Of a stretch of 64,000 nt of DNA, positions 12,316 through 24,400 are shown piece by piece. The stretch is from Harmothoe impar (taxonomy: Eukaryota > Annelida > Polychaeta > Phyllodocida > Polynoidae), in NCBI GenBank assembly GCA_947462335.1, contig OX381704.1, positions 28,171,955 through 28,235,954 of the forward strand, read 5' to 3'. Each line of letters starts with the position of its first letter. Position 1 is the first letter of the stretch. The translations under genes and the position numbers were made by a program. The notes below the pieces were generated by a model. It did not search any database. It saw nothing but the letters and a program-made list of their open reading frames with translations, and was not told the DNA's origin.

Positions 12316-12718
12316 TTTTTCCGCTGTTTCCCGAAAGAGGATCAGCGAATAGTTCTCGAATTTTCTCAGATGCGCATGCGTGGCTTATTTTGGACCCTAC
12401 CATTTGTCTGAAAGGGGAGTAGCATATAATGAATTTGTAATTACAGGTCAATAAATATAGAATTATGATAGCTTTAAGCACGGAAACATACACAAAGATT
12501 TATTAAAATGTAATGCTCCTAGATATATATTTAAACGTCTGAAGAGCAACGTTGATACATTTTCTTGGAAATAATCCACAACCTACCCACCCTTCACATA
12601 TCAAGTGCTACACATGCGTATGAAGCGGTTCCGTCCGTTCTTGTGAGATTTTGCGAGTTCACATCGTGGAGCACAGTGACAGTTTCTGTGGCAAAAACAC
12701 TTCCAAATTGACGAAATC
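12316..12718. promoter_or_regulatory. Shared bidirectional promoter region of TRMT6 and AHSA1
   Basis: Only 403 bp separate the TRMT6 start codon (12315, minus) from the AHSA1 start codon (12719, plus), so both 5' UTRs and core promoters must fit here. No TATA box stands out. A palindromic TGCGCATGCG core at 12371-12380 matches the NRF1 consensus, which is typical of bidirectional housekeeping promoters. Transcription start sites are not visible in the sequence. Confidence 0.7.
12371..12380. promoter_or_regulatory. NRF1-like site TGCGCATGCG
   Basis: The palindromic core TGCGCATGCG lies 56 bp upstream of the TRMT6 start codon. NRF1 recognises GCGCATGCGC-type palindromes in housekeeping promoters. 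Function is inferred from position and sequence only. Confidence 0.45.
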
Positions 12719-15700
12719 ATGGCTAAATGGGGAGAAGGTGATCCTCGATGGATTGTAGAAGAGCGAGCGGATGCAACAAATGTGAACAATTGGCATTGGT
12801 AAGGGATGAACACTTGTTTCTGTTGTCATTGACTCACTGTCACCTGTCACCGACACCGTTCATTCATTGAATTGCCGGTAGTGTGTGCATGATTCAGTAT
12901 CAACAAGTTTCAACAACACCACTTAGCCTTAGGGAGGGTTCATTATTTATGGCAGGGGGGGGGGGTGAGCGTTTGGCAAATCGAAGACGTCAAAAATAAT
13001 CGCCCCCCCCCTCGCCTCGGAATAGGTTGAAAAAAAAAGCCCCCCCTCCTCGGAATAGGTTGAAAAAAAAGCGCCCCCCCCCCCTCACCCTGGAACGTTT
13101 TCAACTTTATTACAAAAACAATGTTGGTGTCTACTAATTGTATGCATTTAATCATGGGCACTTTTTTACCTACAATTTACTACCTTGCAACAAATACATC
13201 CATTCCGAGTCGGTAAGGTGTTTTAGTGTAAACGTCTCATGATACTCGCTGGTGAGCGATAATAGTCAAACCTCAGACACTCGACTTACATACCGTTGAG
13301 TTTAAGGGCCCCAGTGCTTATAAATTGGAAGCTCCCATACCCTCAGTGCTTACATGAGGCCGGCACTTTTTTGAAGACTGACAAAACGGTGGGCTATTCT
13401 GAGTGTCAAAAGTGATGCAGTGAGAAATTTGCTGGGAGTTTGAGGAAAATTTTAGAAAATTTTGAAAATATTGACATAATTTGGTAAAATATAACACATT
13501 CCGTTACCAAAATTCGCGACATTTCAACGTACTAAATTCGCGACATTTTTAGGAATACCCCTAAAAAAAAAGGCCCCCCCTAAGAATAGGGTAAAAAAAA
13601 AGGCCCCCCCCCTTTGAATACCCCTAAAAAAAATTGGCCCCCCCTCAAATGCTCACCCCCCCCCCCTGCCATAAATAATGAACCCTCCCTTAGATCTACT
13701 AGTCACATACTTGGGTTTAGAAGGCATTGGACAGCCCGTGGAGAGACCTGGATTTCTAACTTAGGTTTGGATTTTTACAGACAAAGTTGAAAGTAAAAGG
13801 TATACAGGACCATAGTCTATAGAAGGTTCCGTGCTTATCTCTAGACACTTACTAAGGGAGTGCTCATTTTTTAACAACAGGGGGGGGGGCGGTGAGATTT
13901 CGCGCGGAGCGCGCGAAATTTTTTCACCCCTCCCCCCTAGAGGGGTCGAAATCTTTTACCCCCCCCCCCCGGCAGGCCGAAAATCACGCGCATTCGCGGC
14001 CCTTTGTAGCATAGTAACGCGCGGGCTTTTTTCCTCAAAACAGGTTGAATCTTTTTCACCCCCCCCCTAACAGGGGTCTAAATTTTTTACCCCCCCTCCC
14101 GGTCAAGGGGTCCAAATTTTTTACCCCCCCCCCAAATCCACCACACCCCCCCCCCCCCCTGTTGTTAAAAAATGAGCACTCCCTAAGACTTAGCTTTCCA
14201 TATTCACTCAGATATGTGCCAGTTCGCACTACTGTCTGTTCGCACTACTAGATGATTCGCCCTAGTCTAGCCTAGTCGATTCGCACTACTTTTTGGATGA
14301 TTCCCACTAGTCAGGTTTCAATGCCATTTGAGGCTCTACTGCAAATATTGTAACAATCTTTTCCTGTTATAAATATTATCATTTCCTATGGGAATCATGT
14401 CATTACACATTTATTATCGTTAAAGTTGGTTCTGAAGCAAAATATCAGATTAGAAAATGAACATTATACGTGCGAATATTATAGGGAGAAGCTTCACTTC
14501 CTGCACTGGTCATGATGTGGTTGAACAAAATGTTGAATAGGCCTATGTAACCAGGACCAAATAAACATGTTTTTAAAAAAAACAAAAAAAAGCGTTAGAT
14601 GGGAAAAGAAGAGAGAGAGAGAAAAAAAGACCAAAAGAGACAGGCAGAGCCCCCCATAACAAGACTACCCTACACTTAAGAGCACTAACAAAAGAGCAGG
14701 GTTGTAGTATTTACGTCCCGGGGAGGAGAGGCCCACATCCCCAGGGAGGAGAGGCCAACACCTCCCGGGGAGGAGAGGCCCACACCCCCGGGGAGCAGTA
14801 GGGCGAATCATCCAACCCTGTACTCCTGTCTAGGGGTAGTGCTAATGGTCCAGCAAGTAGTGCGAATCATCCAGGAGGTGTAGTGTAAATCATCTAGGGC
14901 GAACTGACAGTAGTGCGAATCGTCCATAACCCTTAATATAATATAAACTTTCTGATGCAAAGACAGTATATCTACATTGTTTACTACAAAAGTCCTGTAT
15001 CGTTTTGCTCGTCTAGTAGGCTATAATTATATAAACAGATGTAGGGCTACTACGATTTGAGGTTGTCAGTACTCTATTATTTGGCCAAATAATTGGTTCC
15101 AACCCCCCCCCCAACCACGAGTGTAATAATAATAGTGTATCTCCCGGGAGGTGAGGCTCACACCCCTGGGGCGCAGTAGAGCAAATCATCCAATCCCCTT
15201 CTCCTGCCGAGGGATAGGGCAAATGGTCCAGGAGGTGTTATCATGTTTAGACTATGCTTTTTCCATGGCAACTATCACAAAATCTGACCTGACTCCGATA
15301 TTGAAAAACATTTTAAAAAGATCAGAAATGACATCAGCCTTTTTTTAAATTTCGAACCACATTTGGAGCCACTTGATAGTGAAAAAGAGGAAAACATCAG
15401 AACAGCACTGTGCCAATTAGTACCGTGACACCTAGACTAGAGCGAATGTTCTGAAATGTTCTTGGCCTTGTTGAAGACGTGGAGAATATCAGAATAGGGG
15501 TGGTTAACTTTGTTACTGGGATGTAGTACCCGGTACTCGAGACCATTGTCAAGACTCATGGCACACATTTGTATGTATTCGTCTCCCATGCTGTGGTACA
15601 CTTAAAACACACCAACGGCCTGGTCCTAGAGGTCCTTTCTACCTAGGGGGCGGGGCTTCATTTATCAGCAACAGGGCCAGCACGTTACTATTCAACAAAA

Positions 15701-18700
15701 TGGCGCGCACGATTTTTGACCCAATTTTCGACGCCTAATATGAAATTTCACCCCATCCCCCCCGCCCCTCGCAGTGTTGCCGAGAACCTTTTCCAGACAC
15801 AACCCAGAGTGACCCACATCTCTGATTTTTATGCAGGCCACTTTTCCCTCACGTAGGCCACATATACAATGGTATGTTCTAGCAGCGGGATGTACCCCGT
15901 GGTTCTAGAAAATACCATCCTAAATGGCAAGCAAACTTCCTAACAAGGACAAAACAGTAATAGCATGCCGTTCCCTTTTATACAGGACAGAGAAAAATGC
16001 GGCTGCTTGGTCGAAGGATAAACTGAAAAGTTTGCTTGAAGGACTGAAAGTGGAAGACGATGATCGTAAGTATTTTCATCATATTTTGTGTTTTTCTTGT
16101 ATCTGATCTATGCAAATCATATAGACCCGATCTGAACTATTTCCTTATGAAAGTCCTTTTGTTTTTTATTTTCTTATTTTAACTTAATTTTACTTTTGAA
16201 ATAGTTATCAGTCATCTGAGGCCTTTTGTGTCTGGGGTTGGATGTGTCCCAACAGGCTTTAAAAAAAAGTCGTGTTCTGGTATCCCGTCCGACCATGCGT
16301 TTTTGGGGCCGACCCTAGTTGGTTTTTTTTTGGAGATTATTTTAAATTTTGAGGACATTTATGAATTTTGGCGCTTTTACCACTTAAATTGCATTTTTTG
16401 TTGCAAAAAAAACCCACGACCTACCGACTATTTATTTTTGGCTATGTTACCGGAACACAATTTTTTTTTAAGGCCTGATCTATTGTAATTAGCTGATTGT
16501 AATTTTTGTCTTTCTTCATAGATAAAGCAACACTCACTGAACTCACCAAAACGGATGGAGAAGCATCAGCTAGTAACCGGAAAGCAAAGCTCATATTCTT
16601 TTATGAATGGGAGCTCCACGGAACTTGGGAAGGTAATGATTAGCTTTAGTTTTTTTTTATGTTTGAGAATAAGTTGATGGTGATCCGAGAGTGAATTGAT
16701 TTAATTTGTAATGCAAAAGAATACGCAAGGAATATATTAGTAATTACATACTGTAGTAATTCTATTGTCAAGGTAATATTTCACATTGTGTCATTTTTCT
16801 ATTTTCTACAGGAACCATCGAAGGGAATACAAAAACGTTCAAAGGAAAGTTTGAGATACCAAACTTGAGTGACGAAAACCAACCATCAGACATTGATGTA
16901 CGTACTCGTAGACAGATATACAGACAAATGCCAAAGCCCATTGATATAGTATTTCACGAGTTAGGGCTGGGGCAATGTCCCATTCAACCTGTGGCTTTGT
17001 GAGATATGCCCAAGCCCCACGGGTGAAATACATCAGAGATGGTATCAATGTACGTAGTTTGCATTGGTATTTATTTTTTTAATCCAAAGCCATTTAATGA
17101 AGGAAAAAACAGTTTTTCCTAGCCGCTGGAATATTGCCACATTGTATTCAATTGGGCGGGGGCATTGATTACTGCACTTCCAGTACTAAAGCATAGTAAA
17201 TCTTGTATTTAAAAAAATGTGCTCTAATTAATCTGTCATGACTATTGGTTCCCTAGGCAAGTATGAGTATTAATCAATACAATTGACTCTGCAGGTGACT
17301 TTTACGACAGAGAGTAAAGATGAAGATGCCTACAAATTAAAGGACTTCTTGAGAAAGACAGGCACACCTATTGTGAGGGAGGCCCTTGGGAAATATATTG
17401 TCTTACTGAAAGAAGGTATGTATCAGATGCTAAAGCTGACCATTTTCCTGCTTTAAAGAACCAGATAGAGGAGCTGGAAACCAACAAATAAAATATCTAT
17501 GAGACTACCGGTATTTTATTGCAGTCCTATACTAGTCTGATAAATCAAAAACCTGAACGAATCCTGCTAGAATATAGAGAAGGCATGTTCCTGCCGTGTT
17601 GAGACGTATGCATGTGTCATTTGTGAACTGAATTATTGCACTGGCTATGTACAGAAGTTTTTGATTTATTCCAAAGTGATTATTAATTTTCAATCTACCG
17701 GGTATTTTGCACTTCTATTCAATGTTTCTTATCGGTCGTAGTAGTTTTAAAATGACTGCAGACCCATGCCTGTCTGATACAAAAACCTGAATGTATCCTT
17801 TCAGAATATAGCCAAGGAATGATTCTGCCATCAAAAAGCCTTCAAGAGATCAAGTCACCTCCACCCGCTGTGAGTATAACATTGCACCACACTGGTACCG
17901 TTTTGAGATCATGTCCTTTGGGGCCTAAGGTATTGCACTATAGGAGGTATATACAGATGTTTTTGCCCCTCTCCCCCCCCCCCCCCCCCCGGGAAAAAAA
18001 GGGGGAAAAAGAACGTGTTTTTTTTAATGAACTTAGAAATTAAAAAGGATAGTGCACATGTTTATGTAATAAACAAACTCCATTTCTTACTGTGATACAT
18101 TCTCTTTCAGGAGAAGGAGAACGTCGTGAAAAAGGAAATGAACAAACCTGTCACAGCGGACAAGGGAACAAATAACGACATGGGGGTACGGATTCCCTGT
18201 AAGCGGTTGACGGTCAAGGAGGAGTTTATGTGTCCGCCTGCTGAACTGTATAGGGCTCTAACAGAAATAGATGTAAGTTTACATGTTGAAATAAATAAAT
18301 CGAAAATATTGGTGTCTGGATGGTTAGAAATAAAAAAGAATAATCTAACTACGTTATATAGACTGAGGCATTTTAGTTCAGTAAGGACCTAGCCCAAGGG
18401 ACTTACTGGTGATGTGTGAATTCTTAGACGAAACCCATACCACCTACCAGTAATGTACATTTGATGCAATTCATTGTTAAAACACCCCTCTTAACAGTGC
18501 CAGTCGTTTCCCTTACATACAGATGGTCAAGGCATTTACACGAAATGATGCTCAAGTCGAGGCAGAGAAAGGAGGACAGTTTAAGATGTTTGATGGCAAC
18601 ATTTATGGAGAATTCACAGAGCTGGTAAGTATAGGCACTTGGAAGAAACACTCTTTATTGGCCGCTTTTTGATAGTGCAACTGACCCTATGCAGTCTTCT

Positions 18701-19192
18701 TACTGTTCAGCTATCACAATATAGCACTATACGGCCAGACCCCCAGAAAAAGTTGGTCAATGGATTTCGCCCACCTTATTTTCGGAAATGGATTTATTAT
18801 TCTTTCTTTTAAAAAATAATTTATTTAACCTTTTTTTTGTCTGGAGTATAGACTAAAACTTGTGAACTGGGACATAAGCCTGCAGTGAAGCAGAAGAAGG
18901 GCAAATATCCATTACAGCCATCTCTTTACTCATCATTCGCTATCAAGTATCATCCTATATTTTGCAGGCACTCAATACTACAATTGGAATGAAATGGCGT
19001 TTCAAGACCTGGCCATCAGAACATTACTCCAACGTTAAAATAGACCTGACCGACAAGGGTGATTGCACAGAGTTGCTACTGACTCAGTCGGGTGTACCCC
19101 AGAATGACTTTGACCGTACGCGCGAAGGCTGGAAACGATACTACTGGGAAGCTATAAAACACACCTTTGGCTTCGGAGTTCGTCTATTCTGA
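12719..19192 (+). CDS. AHSA1: Activator of Hsp90 ATPase (Aha1)
   Basis: Nine exons: 12719-12798, 15986-16065, 16522-16632, 16812-16897, 17295-17415, 17805-17869, 18111-18272, 18523-18624, 18968-19192. All are GT/AG and in phase, giving 343 residues (human about 338). The protein binds the Hsp90 middle and N domains and speeds ATP hydrolysis in the cytosol. The first 27 residues, including WIVEERADATNVNNWHW, are nearly invariant in animals. The N-terminal Aha1 domain carries the conserved RKxK motif as RKAK at residues 73-76, followed by LIFFYEW and FEIPNLSDEN. A charged linker (exons 6-7) leads to the C-terminal Bet v1/START-like AHSA1 domain with VRIPCKRLTVKEEF, GGQFKMFDGNIYGEFTEL, MKWRFKTWP and the terminal WKRYYWEAIKHTFGFGVRLF. 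The start is set by homology. Intron 1 holds two MITEs and a large inverted-repeat element, and intron 5 a broken duplicate of exon 6. Confidence 0.97.
12932..13689. mobile_element. 758-bp TIR element with TTA target duplication
   Basis: It starts GGGAGGGTTCATTATTTATG then GCAGGGGGG and ends with the exact inverse. TTA flanks both ends (12929-12931 and 13690-13692). The interior has repeated AAAAAAGGCCCCCCC and polyC/polyG runs but no transposase ORF. A 3-bp TWA duplication and G-rich TIR fit a non-autonomous PIF/Harbinger element. It lies in AHSA1 intron 1. Confidence 0.8.
13856..14183. mobile_element. G-run/C-run MITE, copy a (TAA duplication)
   Basis: TIRs read GGGAGTGCTCATTTTTTAAC then AACAGGGGG and its inverse. 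Flanking TAA occurs on both sides (13853-13855, 14184-14186). The interior alternates polyC or polyG runs with AAATTTTTTACCCC-type phrases and a conserved CTTTGTAGCATAGTAACGCG core. It has no coding capacity; the ORFs here are low-complexity. It lies in AHSA1 intron 1. Confidence 0.88.
14215..14935. repeat. Inverted-repeat element built of GTAGTGCGAATCATCC motifs
   Basis: The left part repeats CAGTTCGCACTACTGTC, GTTCGCACTACTAG and GATGATTCGC; the right part carries the inverse, such as GTAGTGCGAATCATCC and CGAACTGACAGTAGTGCG. Between them lies a short tandem of GGGGAGGAGAGGCCCACA (about 14715-14800). A related half-copy follows at about 15135-15237. No transposase is seen. It lies in AHSA1 intron 1; the remainder of that intron to 15985 shows nothing else clear. 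Confidence 0.55.
16254..16476. mobile_element. MITE, AGGCTTTAAAAAAAA / GGTATCCCG family, copy 2
   Basis: It begins AGGCTTTAAAAAAAAGTCGT and ends with the inverse GAACACAATTTTTTTTTAAG then GCCT. The body matches the copy at 9544-9783, including CGTTTTTGGGGCC. The element is 223 bp with TIRs of about 24 bp and no coding content, and lies in AHSA1 intron 2. Confidence 0.7.
17571..17602 (+). pseudogene. Vestigial duplicate of AHSA1 exon 6
   Basis: About 230 bp before the true exon 6, the sequence repeats its 3' splice region and first codons. AAAAACCTGA, then ATCCT, an AG, then AATATAG are shared. In the same phase this copy reads EYREGMFLPC and then meets TGA at 17600. The true exon reads EYSQGMILPS. 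The copy lacks the rest of the exon and a donor site, so it looks like a degraded exon duplication that is no longer usable. Confidence 0.6.
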
Positions 19193-20059
19193 TGCCATAG
19201 ATCCTTCATATAGAGAACACTCTTCTTTTGTACAGTGGCACCATTCATCAACATTTTGCATTGCTTCACCCGTGTCACTCATTGTCTCATATTTATTGTG
19301 TCAGACATAATTCATTAAATCAATGTGAAAGTAGAGTCAGCTTTTACTTATCACTAAATCTTGAACAATTTTCGTGGTAAGTTCAGGCTAGGACCATAAT
19401 CGTCTCATATTTGTGTTGTTTCCAATTCATTTTAATCTGTTGCAACATGTAAGTTTATCAATTATAAATCACACATCCGCAGTATAGTAGGCAACAAACT
19501 TCGTTGATATTCTGAAAAACGTAGCCTCCTCGCACCTCTTGCATGATTTCTGTCCATGTTAATGTCCGATTATTTGCCTATGAACTTCAAAATGCAAACA
19601 ATAATCGTTAGTTTGCCTCCTCTGGACATATGCCGCTCCTACTGGATCTGATCTCATTAGTACGATGATACTTCCACTTTGGCGAAATCACGTTGGCTAA
19701 CTCGTGAATGGGCATTAACTGCATCACATTGTTGCTATTCAAACGCGTCTAGGACCATCAAGCCATAATAGATGAATGCTATAGTAGTGATTGATTGCTA
19801 TTACATCTCAGCAATCAGGTAATAGTTATACCTAGTGCATTCACAGGGCAGCACTCCACTTTTTCGCAGAGCAGGACACTACAAAATTACATCTGTTCAG
19901 GAGGATACTTTACTAAATATAATCACGGTCAGGAGTCAATCTCAGCTATCGACTTGTACAATCATTGATGGTGATAGAGCATGTGTTAGTTAACACTCAG
20001 TCAAGTATTCCTACCATTCCTTTGTTGCCATGATGACGTATGCCAAAAGTTAGTTGGAC

Positions 20060-20200
20060 AGAGATGCCACTTTTCCTACTTTTGTAGGAATTCCTACTTT
20101 TTGGCTGGAAATTCTGTATTGAATCAAATGAATTTCCTACAGAGAATCGACCAAAAACTTGGGATTTCCTGCTTTTTATCAATCAGGGAGTGGCATCTCT
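20060..20200. mobile_element. 141-bp hAT-like MITE
   Basis: The ends are inverted: AGAGATGCCACT at the left and AGTGGCATCTCT at the right. Eight-bp flanks AGTTGGAC and GGTTGGAC differ at one position, as expected of an old 8-bp hAT duplication. The middle repeats TTCCTAC/TTTTTGG phrases. It lies downstream of the AHSA1 stop, in its 3' UTR or just beyond. Confidence 0.65.
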
Positions 20201-21035
20201 GGTTGGACCAAACTCTGTCACCATGTAAAATCTTTAACGAATGACCATTTCCCACATATATTTTATATTTCCTCTGTTAAATGAATTAAAAGCTGACGTA
20301 TAGTTTGCTTATGACTGGTGATTGCCTGCTGTATAAATTATGACATGTAGGAAAGTGTGTTGTATTTCTCAGAAAGCAGACAAAGCTGCCCGGTGCTAGA
20401 AGCATTTGTTCAAATATGCTCTAGGTCAATCTAAGATCACACGGATGTTTACATGTAAAAAGCATCAAAACTATTTCAGAATACACAATTATAAATGTTG
20501 ATCATTTGACCAGTTTTTACTTGTGACACCATCTTTTAACATTTCAATCCATCATTTGAATATCAGCCAATGGGATACTTTGTAATAAATTGATATCATC
20601 CATACATAGTGTCTTATGTGTGCATGAAGACCACATTAATTAAACAGCGCATATATGTACTAATGAATGTGAGATATACATCACAATATTATATGCAGTG
20701 GTACATGTATTGGCGTCCAAGTCTTTCCCTATCTCTGTCAACCAGGATTTTCTGACTGCCTGGAGCCAATAGACCCTTTGCACGTTGTGCACTGGCTGCT
20801 TCCATCTTAATGATATGGGTGCATAGATAATGTCAAAATCTACACCATGTAATGGTCAGTTTAGTTTGGTATACTCAATACTGCCTATCCTCCTTGTGGC
20901 ACATGCATATATCCCTTGTGGAAATCCCATCCAGATCCCTATGCGTGGCTCAACAAGGAAAAAGGGACCTCCGCGAGGGATTTTCACTTTGGCCACCGGG
21001 GGCCCCCAAATAGCCAGACAGATTCAAAATATGAC

Positions 21036-21188
21036 TAAAATAATTCGATGCGGAATACACTAGGCCACTTAAAAAATTAAAGCTTTTGTGAAATCCTTCC
21101 TTATTTGGAATCTAAAATAATTTGATGCAGAATACACTAGGCCACTTAGAAAATTAAAGCTTTTGAAATCCTTCCTTATTTGGAATCT
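21036..21188. repeat. 76-bp tandem duplication
   Basis: A unit starting TAAAATAATT, with GGAATACACTAGGCCACTT-like and GAAATCCTTCCTTATTTGGA phrases, occurs twice in a row (21036-21111 and 21112-21188) with few changes. It is non-coding, between AHSA1 and TMEM43. Confidence 0.75.
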
Positions 21189-21339
21189 AAATGGACCGTT
21201 TTAGAGCCTAAATTCAGGCATACAAACTCCTCAAAATTCTCAGATTTTTTTTCATTTCAGATTGGTCAGAATTCTGATTTGACCAGATCCGAAAAGAACT
21301 TGTTTCCCTTATATGGGGAGGGGGAGGGGTGCTTAACAA

Positions 21340-23158
21340 ATATACAGCAGTCCAACATTATAGCACTCCAATGCACTATATGGATATATATCTAAAACTG
21401 GACATCGACATCCATGTAACAGAAAGCTATATTTATTAGAAGTAGAAATCCATGAATATCTATATGAAGGAGAACACCATGTTCATGCCTATATGTCTGT
21501 GTGTATGTTCATTTCGAAATTCAAGATTGCAACCATTGATTGAATGCCACCATGCTTTCAATGTAATCTCGAATTGCAGTTGCAGTAGTTTGATACTAAT
21601 AAAAAAAAATCTATTCTATTTTTCTTTCATGAACAGTTGGCATCCCATAGATTCAAGATGGCTATCACTTATTGAATGTCCCAATGCTTGAAATGCAATC
21701 TTGACTTGTAGTTGCATTAATTTGATACTATCAAAAAAACAAACCCTATTTGATTTTTCCTTCATTCAACCCATTCAAGATGGCTACCATTTACTAAATG
21801 CCACAATGCTTTCAGTGCAATGAAGAATTGTAGTTGCATTAATTTGATATCTATATAAGAACATTTCTATTTGATACCTTTTTCAAACACAGTTGGCACC
21901 CCATAGGTTTAGGATGGCCACCATTCATTGAATGCCACAATGCTTTAAATGCAATCTTGAAATGTAGTTGCATTAATTTTAAACTGTTAAAAACATCCAA
22001 TTTAGTTGTTTTTTTCATGAAGAGTTGGCACCCCATAGGTTCAAGATGGCCACCAATCATTGAATGCCATAATGCTTAAATGCAATCTTGAGTTGCTGTT
22101 GCATTAATTTGATTCTTAAAAAAAAAACTTTCTTTTTTTTCTTTCATGAACAGTTGGCACCCCATACATTCAAGGTGACTACCAGTCATTGCATGCCACA
22201 ATGCTTTAAGTGCAATCACAAATTGTAGTTGCATTAATCTGATACTAATAAAAAAACTTATTCTATTCTTTTTTTAATTTATGAACAGTTGGCACCCCAT
22301 ATATTTAAGATGACTACCATTCATTGAATGCCCCGATGCTTGAAATGCAATCTCGAATTGTAGTTGCATCAATTTAATGCTAATAAAAAACAAATTCTTA
22401 TCAATTTTTCTTTCATGAATATTTGGCACCCCATAAGGTGGCCACCATTCATATTAATGCAAATAGAATGCTTTAAGTGCTGTCACGACTTGTAGTTGCA
22501 TTAATCTGATACTAAAAAAAAAAAAATCTATTTGAATTTTCTTTCATGAACAGTTGGCACCCCATAAATTAAAAATGCACCCAGCACCCAGCTATATACA
22601 GACACGTGTACCTCCCCTGCCTGTTCTCCTTCAATGCACAGTGAAGAGGGTGGGAGGGGGTGACCCTCAACAGTGCATAAACACTTTGATTGGATGACAA
22701 TGCAGTTTTTATATTACAACCTAAATTTGTGCAACGAAAATCATCAAGAAATACTAAGTATTTTTTCCAAAGAATAGCTTTTCTAGAATGGCTTGGTATT
22801 CAGGAATCCTACTGCCAATAAAAAAATGTCAAATTCTAATTCTAAATACCTGAAAATTGAGAAATGCTGGCGTTCACGGGTTATGTAGGAAATGTACTAA
22901 AAACAGCAAAAAAGGGCAACAAAACCCTAATTTTCTCAAAAACTGTTCAGTAGGATTTTTTCTAACTGAGGTTCCACTGTTTTCTACCCTCATATTACAC
23001 ATTGGCATAGAGAATATATTGACACCTAGTCAGGATTTTGCGCTAGGAGCAATCTGTGAGGCGAAAAACAGCCAAAATGAGCCACTGGTCTGAAGTATAA
23101 AACTGGGCATCGATCACTATAGAGCTACAAAGAGACAGAGAATCGATGTCCAGTAATT
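21340..23158. mobile_element. Repeat element A with internal 130-bp minisatellite
   Basis: Its left 170 bp (ACAGCAGTCCAACATTATAG onward) and right about 380 bp match element B at 33815-34921 closely. The right end finishes GAGAATCGATGTCCAGT; near the left end ACTGGACATCGA is the inverse of this. The middle differs entirely from element B and consists of an eight-copy tandem array. An ORF of 78 codons at 22857-23093 also occurs in copy B, but nothing in it is recognisable. The class of transposon is not resolved. Confidence 0.7.
21510..22575. repeat. Minisatellite, about 130-bp unit, eight copies
   Basis: The phrase AGTTGGCACCCCATA recurs at about 21635, 21890, 22023, 22151, 22288, 22424 and 22552. 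Between recurrences each copy carries ATTGAATGCCACAATGCTT, then TTGTAGTTGCATTAATTTGA, then an A-run. Copies are diverged. It lies inside repeat element A and is not coding. Confidence 0.8.
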
Positions 23159-23528
23159 ATATCAGACCAGAAGACCAATATATCAATTTGCCCGCAAACG
23201 CCCCTAGATCTGTTTTTGTAACATTACCAGCAGCTTCGCTGCCGGCGCGGGAAAATTGATGGCGTTCGTCTGACCTAGTACACTGCACTGTGGGAATGCC
23301 TTAGCATATCGCAAATAGGGTCGTAGTGGCGTGAAACATCGTTCTCCTAGCAGATGTTAGGGCTCTTGTTTAATGAGTTGAATGCAGAGAGGAGGGTGGA
23401 GAGTGAGCAGACGAAATGCATTCTTGGGTAGCATCCCGATTTCCCTGTTGTTGTTTAATGATTTGCAAACACAAAAAGCAGAGAAAGACTTCCAATAAAT
23501 TGGATGACTTAAATATGATCAATTCATT

Positions 23529-23534
23529 TTTATT
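23529..23534 (-). terminator. Possible AATAAA signal of TMEM43
   Basis: On the minus strand AATAAA lies about 870 bp beyond the TMEM43 stop codon. No nearer canonical signal was seen in the AT-rich 3' flank. It is tentative. Confidence 0.3.
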
Positions 23535-24400
23535 TTCTTAACACATACACAGTACATGCATACCTACATTATATCAGCCTTTGGCTTTTAATGCGATCTC
23601 CTTTACTCATAAAGACATCATACACCTGCATGTTCGACTTTGATTGGTTTCTAGCTTAGCAGATTTATCGCAAACCATAATATACATCATATCACATTAC
23701 GAAAGAATATATCCCAGTGGTAATGGCTCCTCTTCATCCACCCCCTTAAAGTAAGTCACAATACCATGCACATGTAGCTATTCTGTCATGAACATAACAG
23801 GCATATCCCTTATATAACACCATTGTAGAATCTCCATATACCGTAATCTCTATCAGCAAAAAATACAATCTAGACTAGAACATATGCCTTATGGAAAATA
23901 GGGCCAGACAGAAAACTATTTTTTATATATTACGGCCCAAATTAAAAAAAGAAAAAACGGTCAAATGTGTTTCGGGAATCTCAGGCAACTCAATACTAAA
24001 AGATAATTTAGTATTAATTATTTGATGTTGAGGAAACGTTAATGTAAACGCTAATACATTATGCTTGAATATCACGTGAGGAATATCTCAAAATCAAACG
24101 GTAGAAAACAGCATCTTTAGCACTTGTAGGCTACACATAAGCGATCGTTGTTATTCAACTATACAATCACATGTAATGGGGAAAAGGGATAGCACATATC
24201 CCCTTTAATACTGAACATATGGTTTGTATGTAGGGAATCGCACAGACTGACTGTTGCAATACTATATACAAGAACTGTTAAGTATTTACATTGAGCTGTG
24301 ATACATGAACATTGTATTATCAAAAATACCATACCCTTTGGTTCTTGATTATCCTAGGTAAGTTAATGCTGTCATAAAAAATTGTCTTGTACGTCAATAA

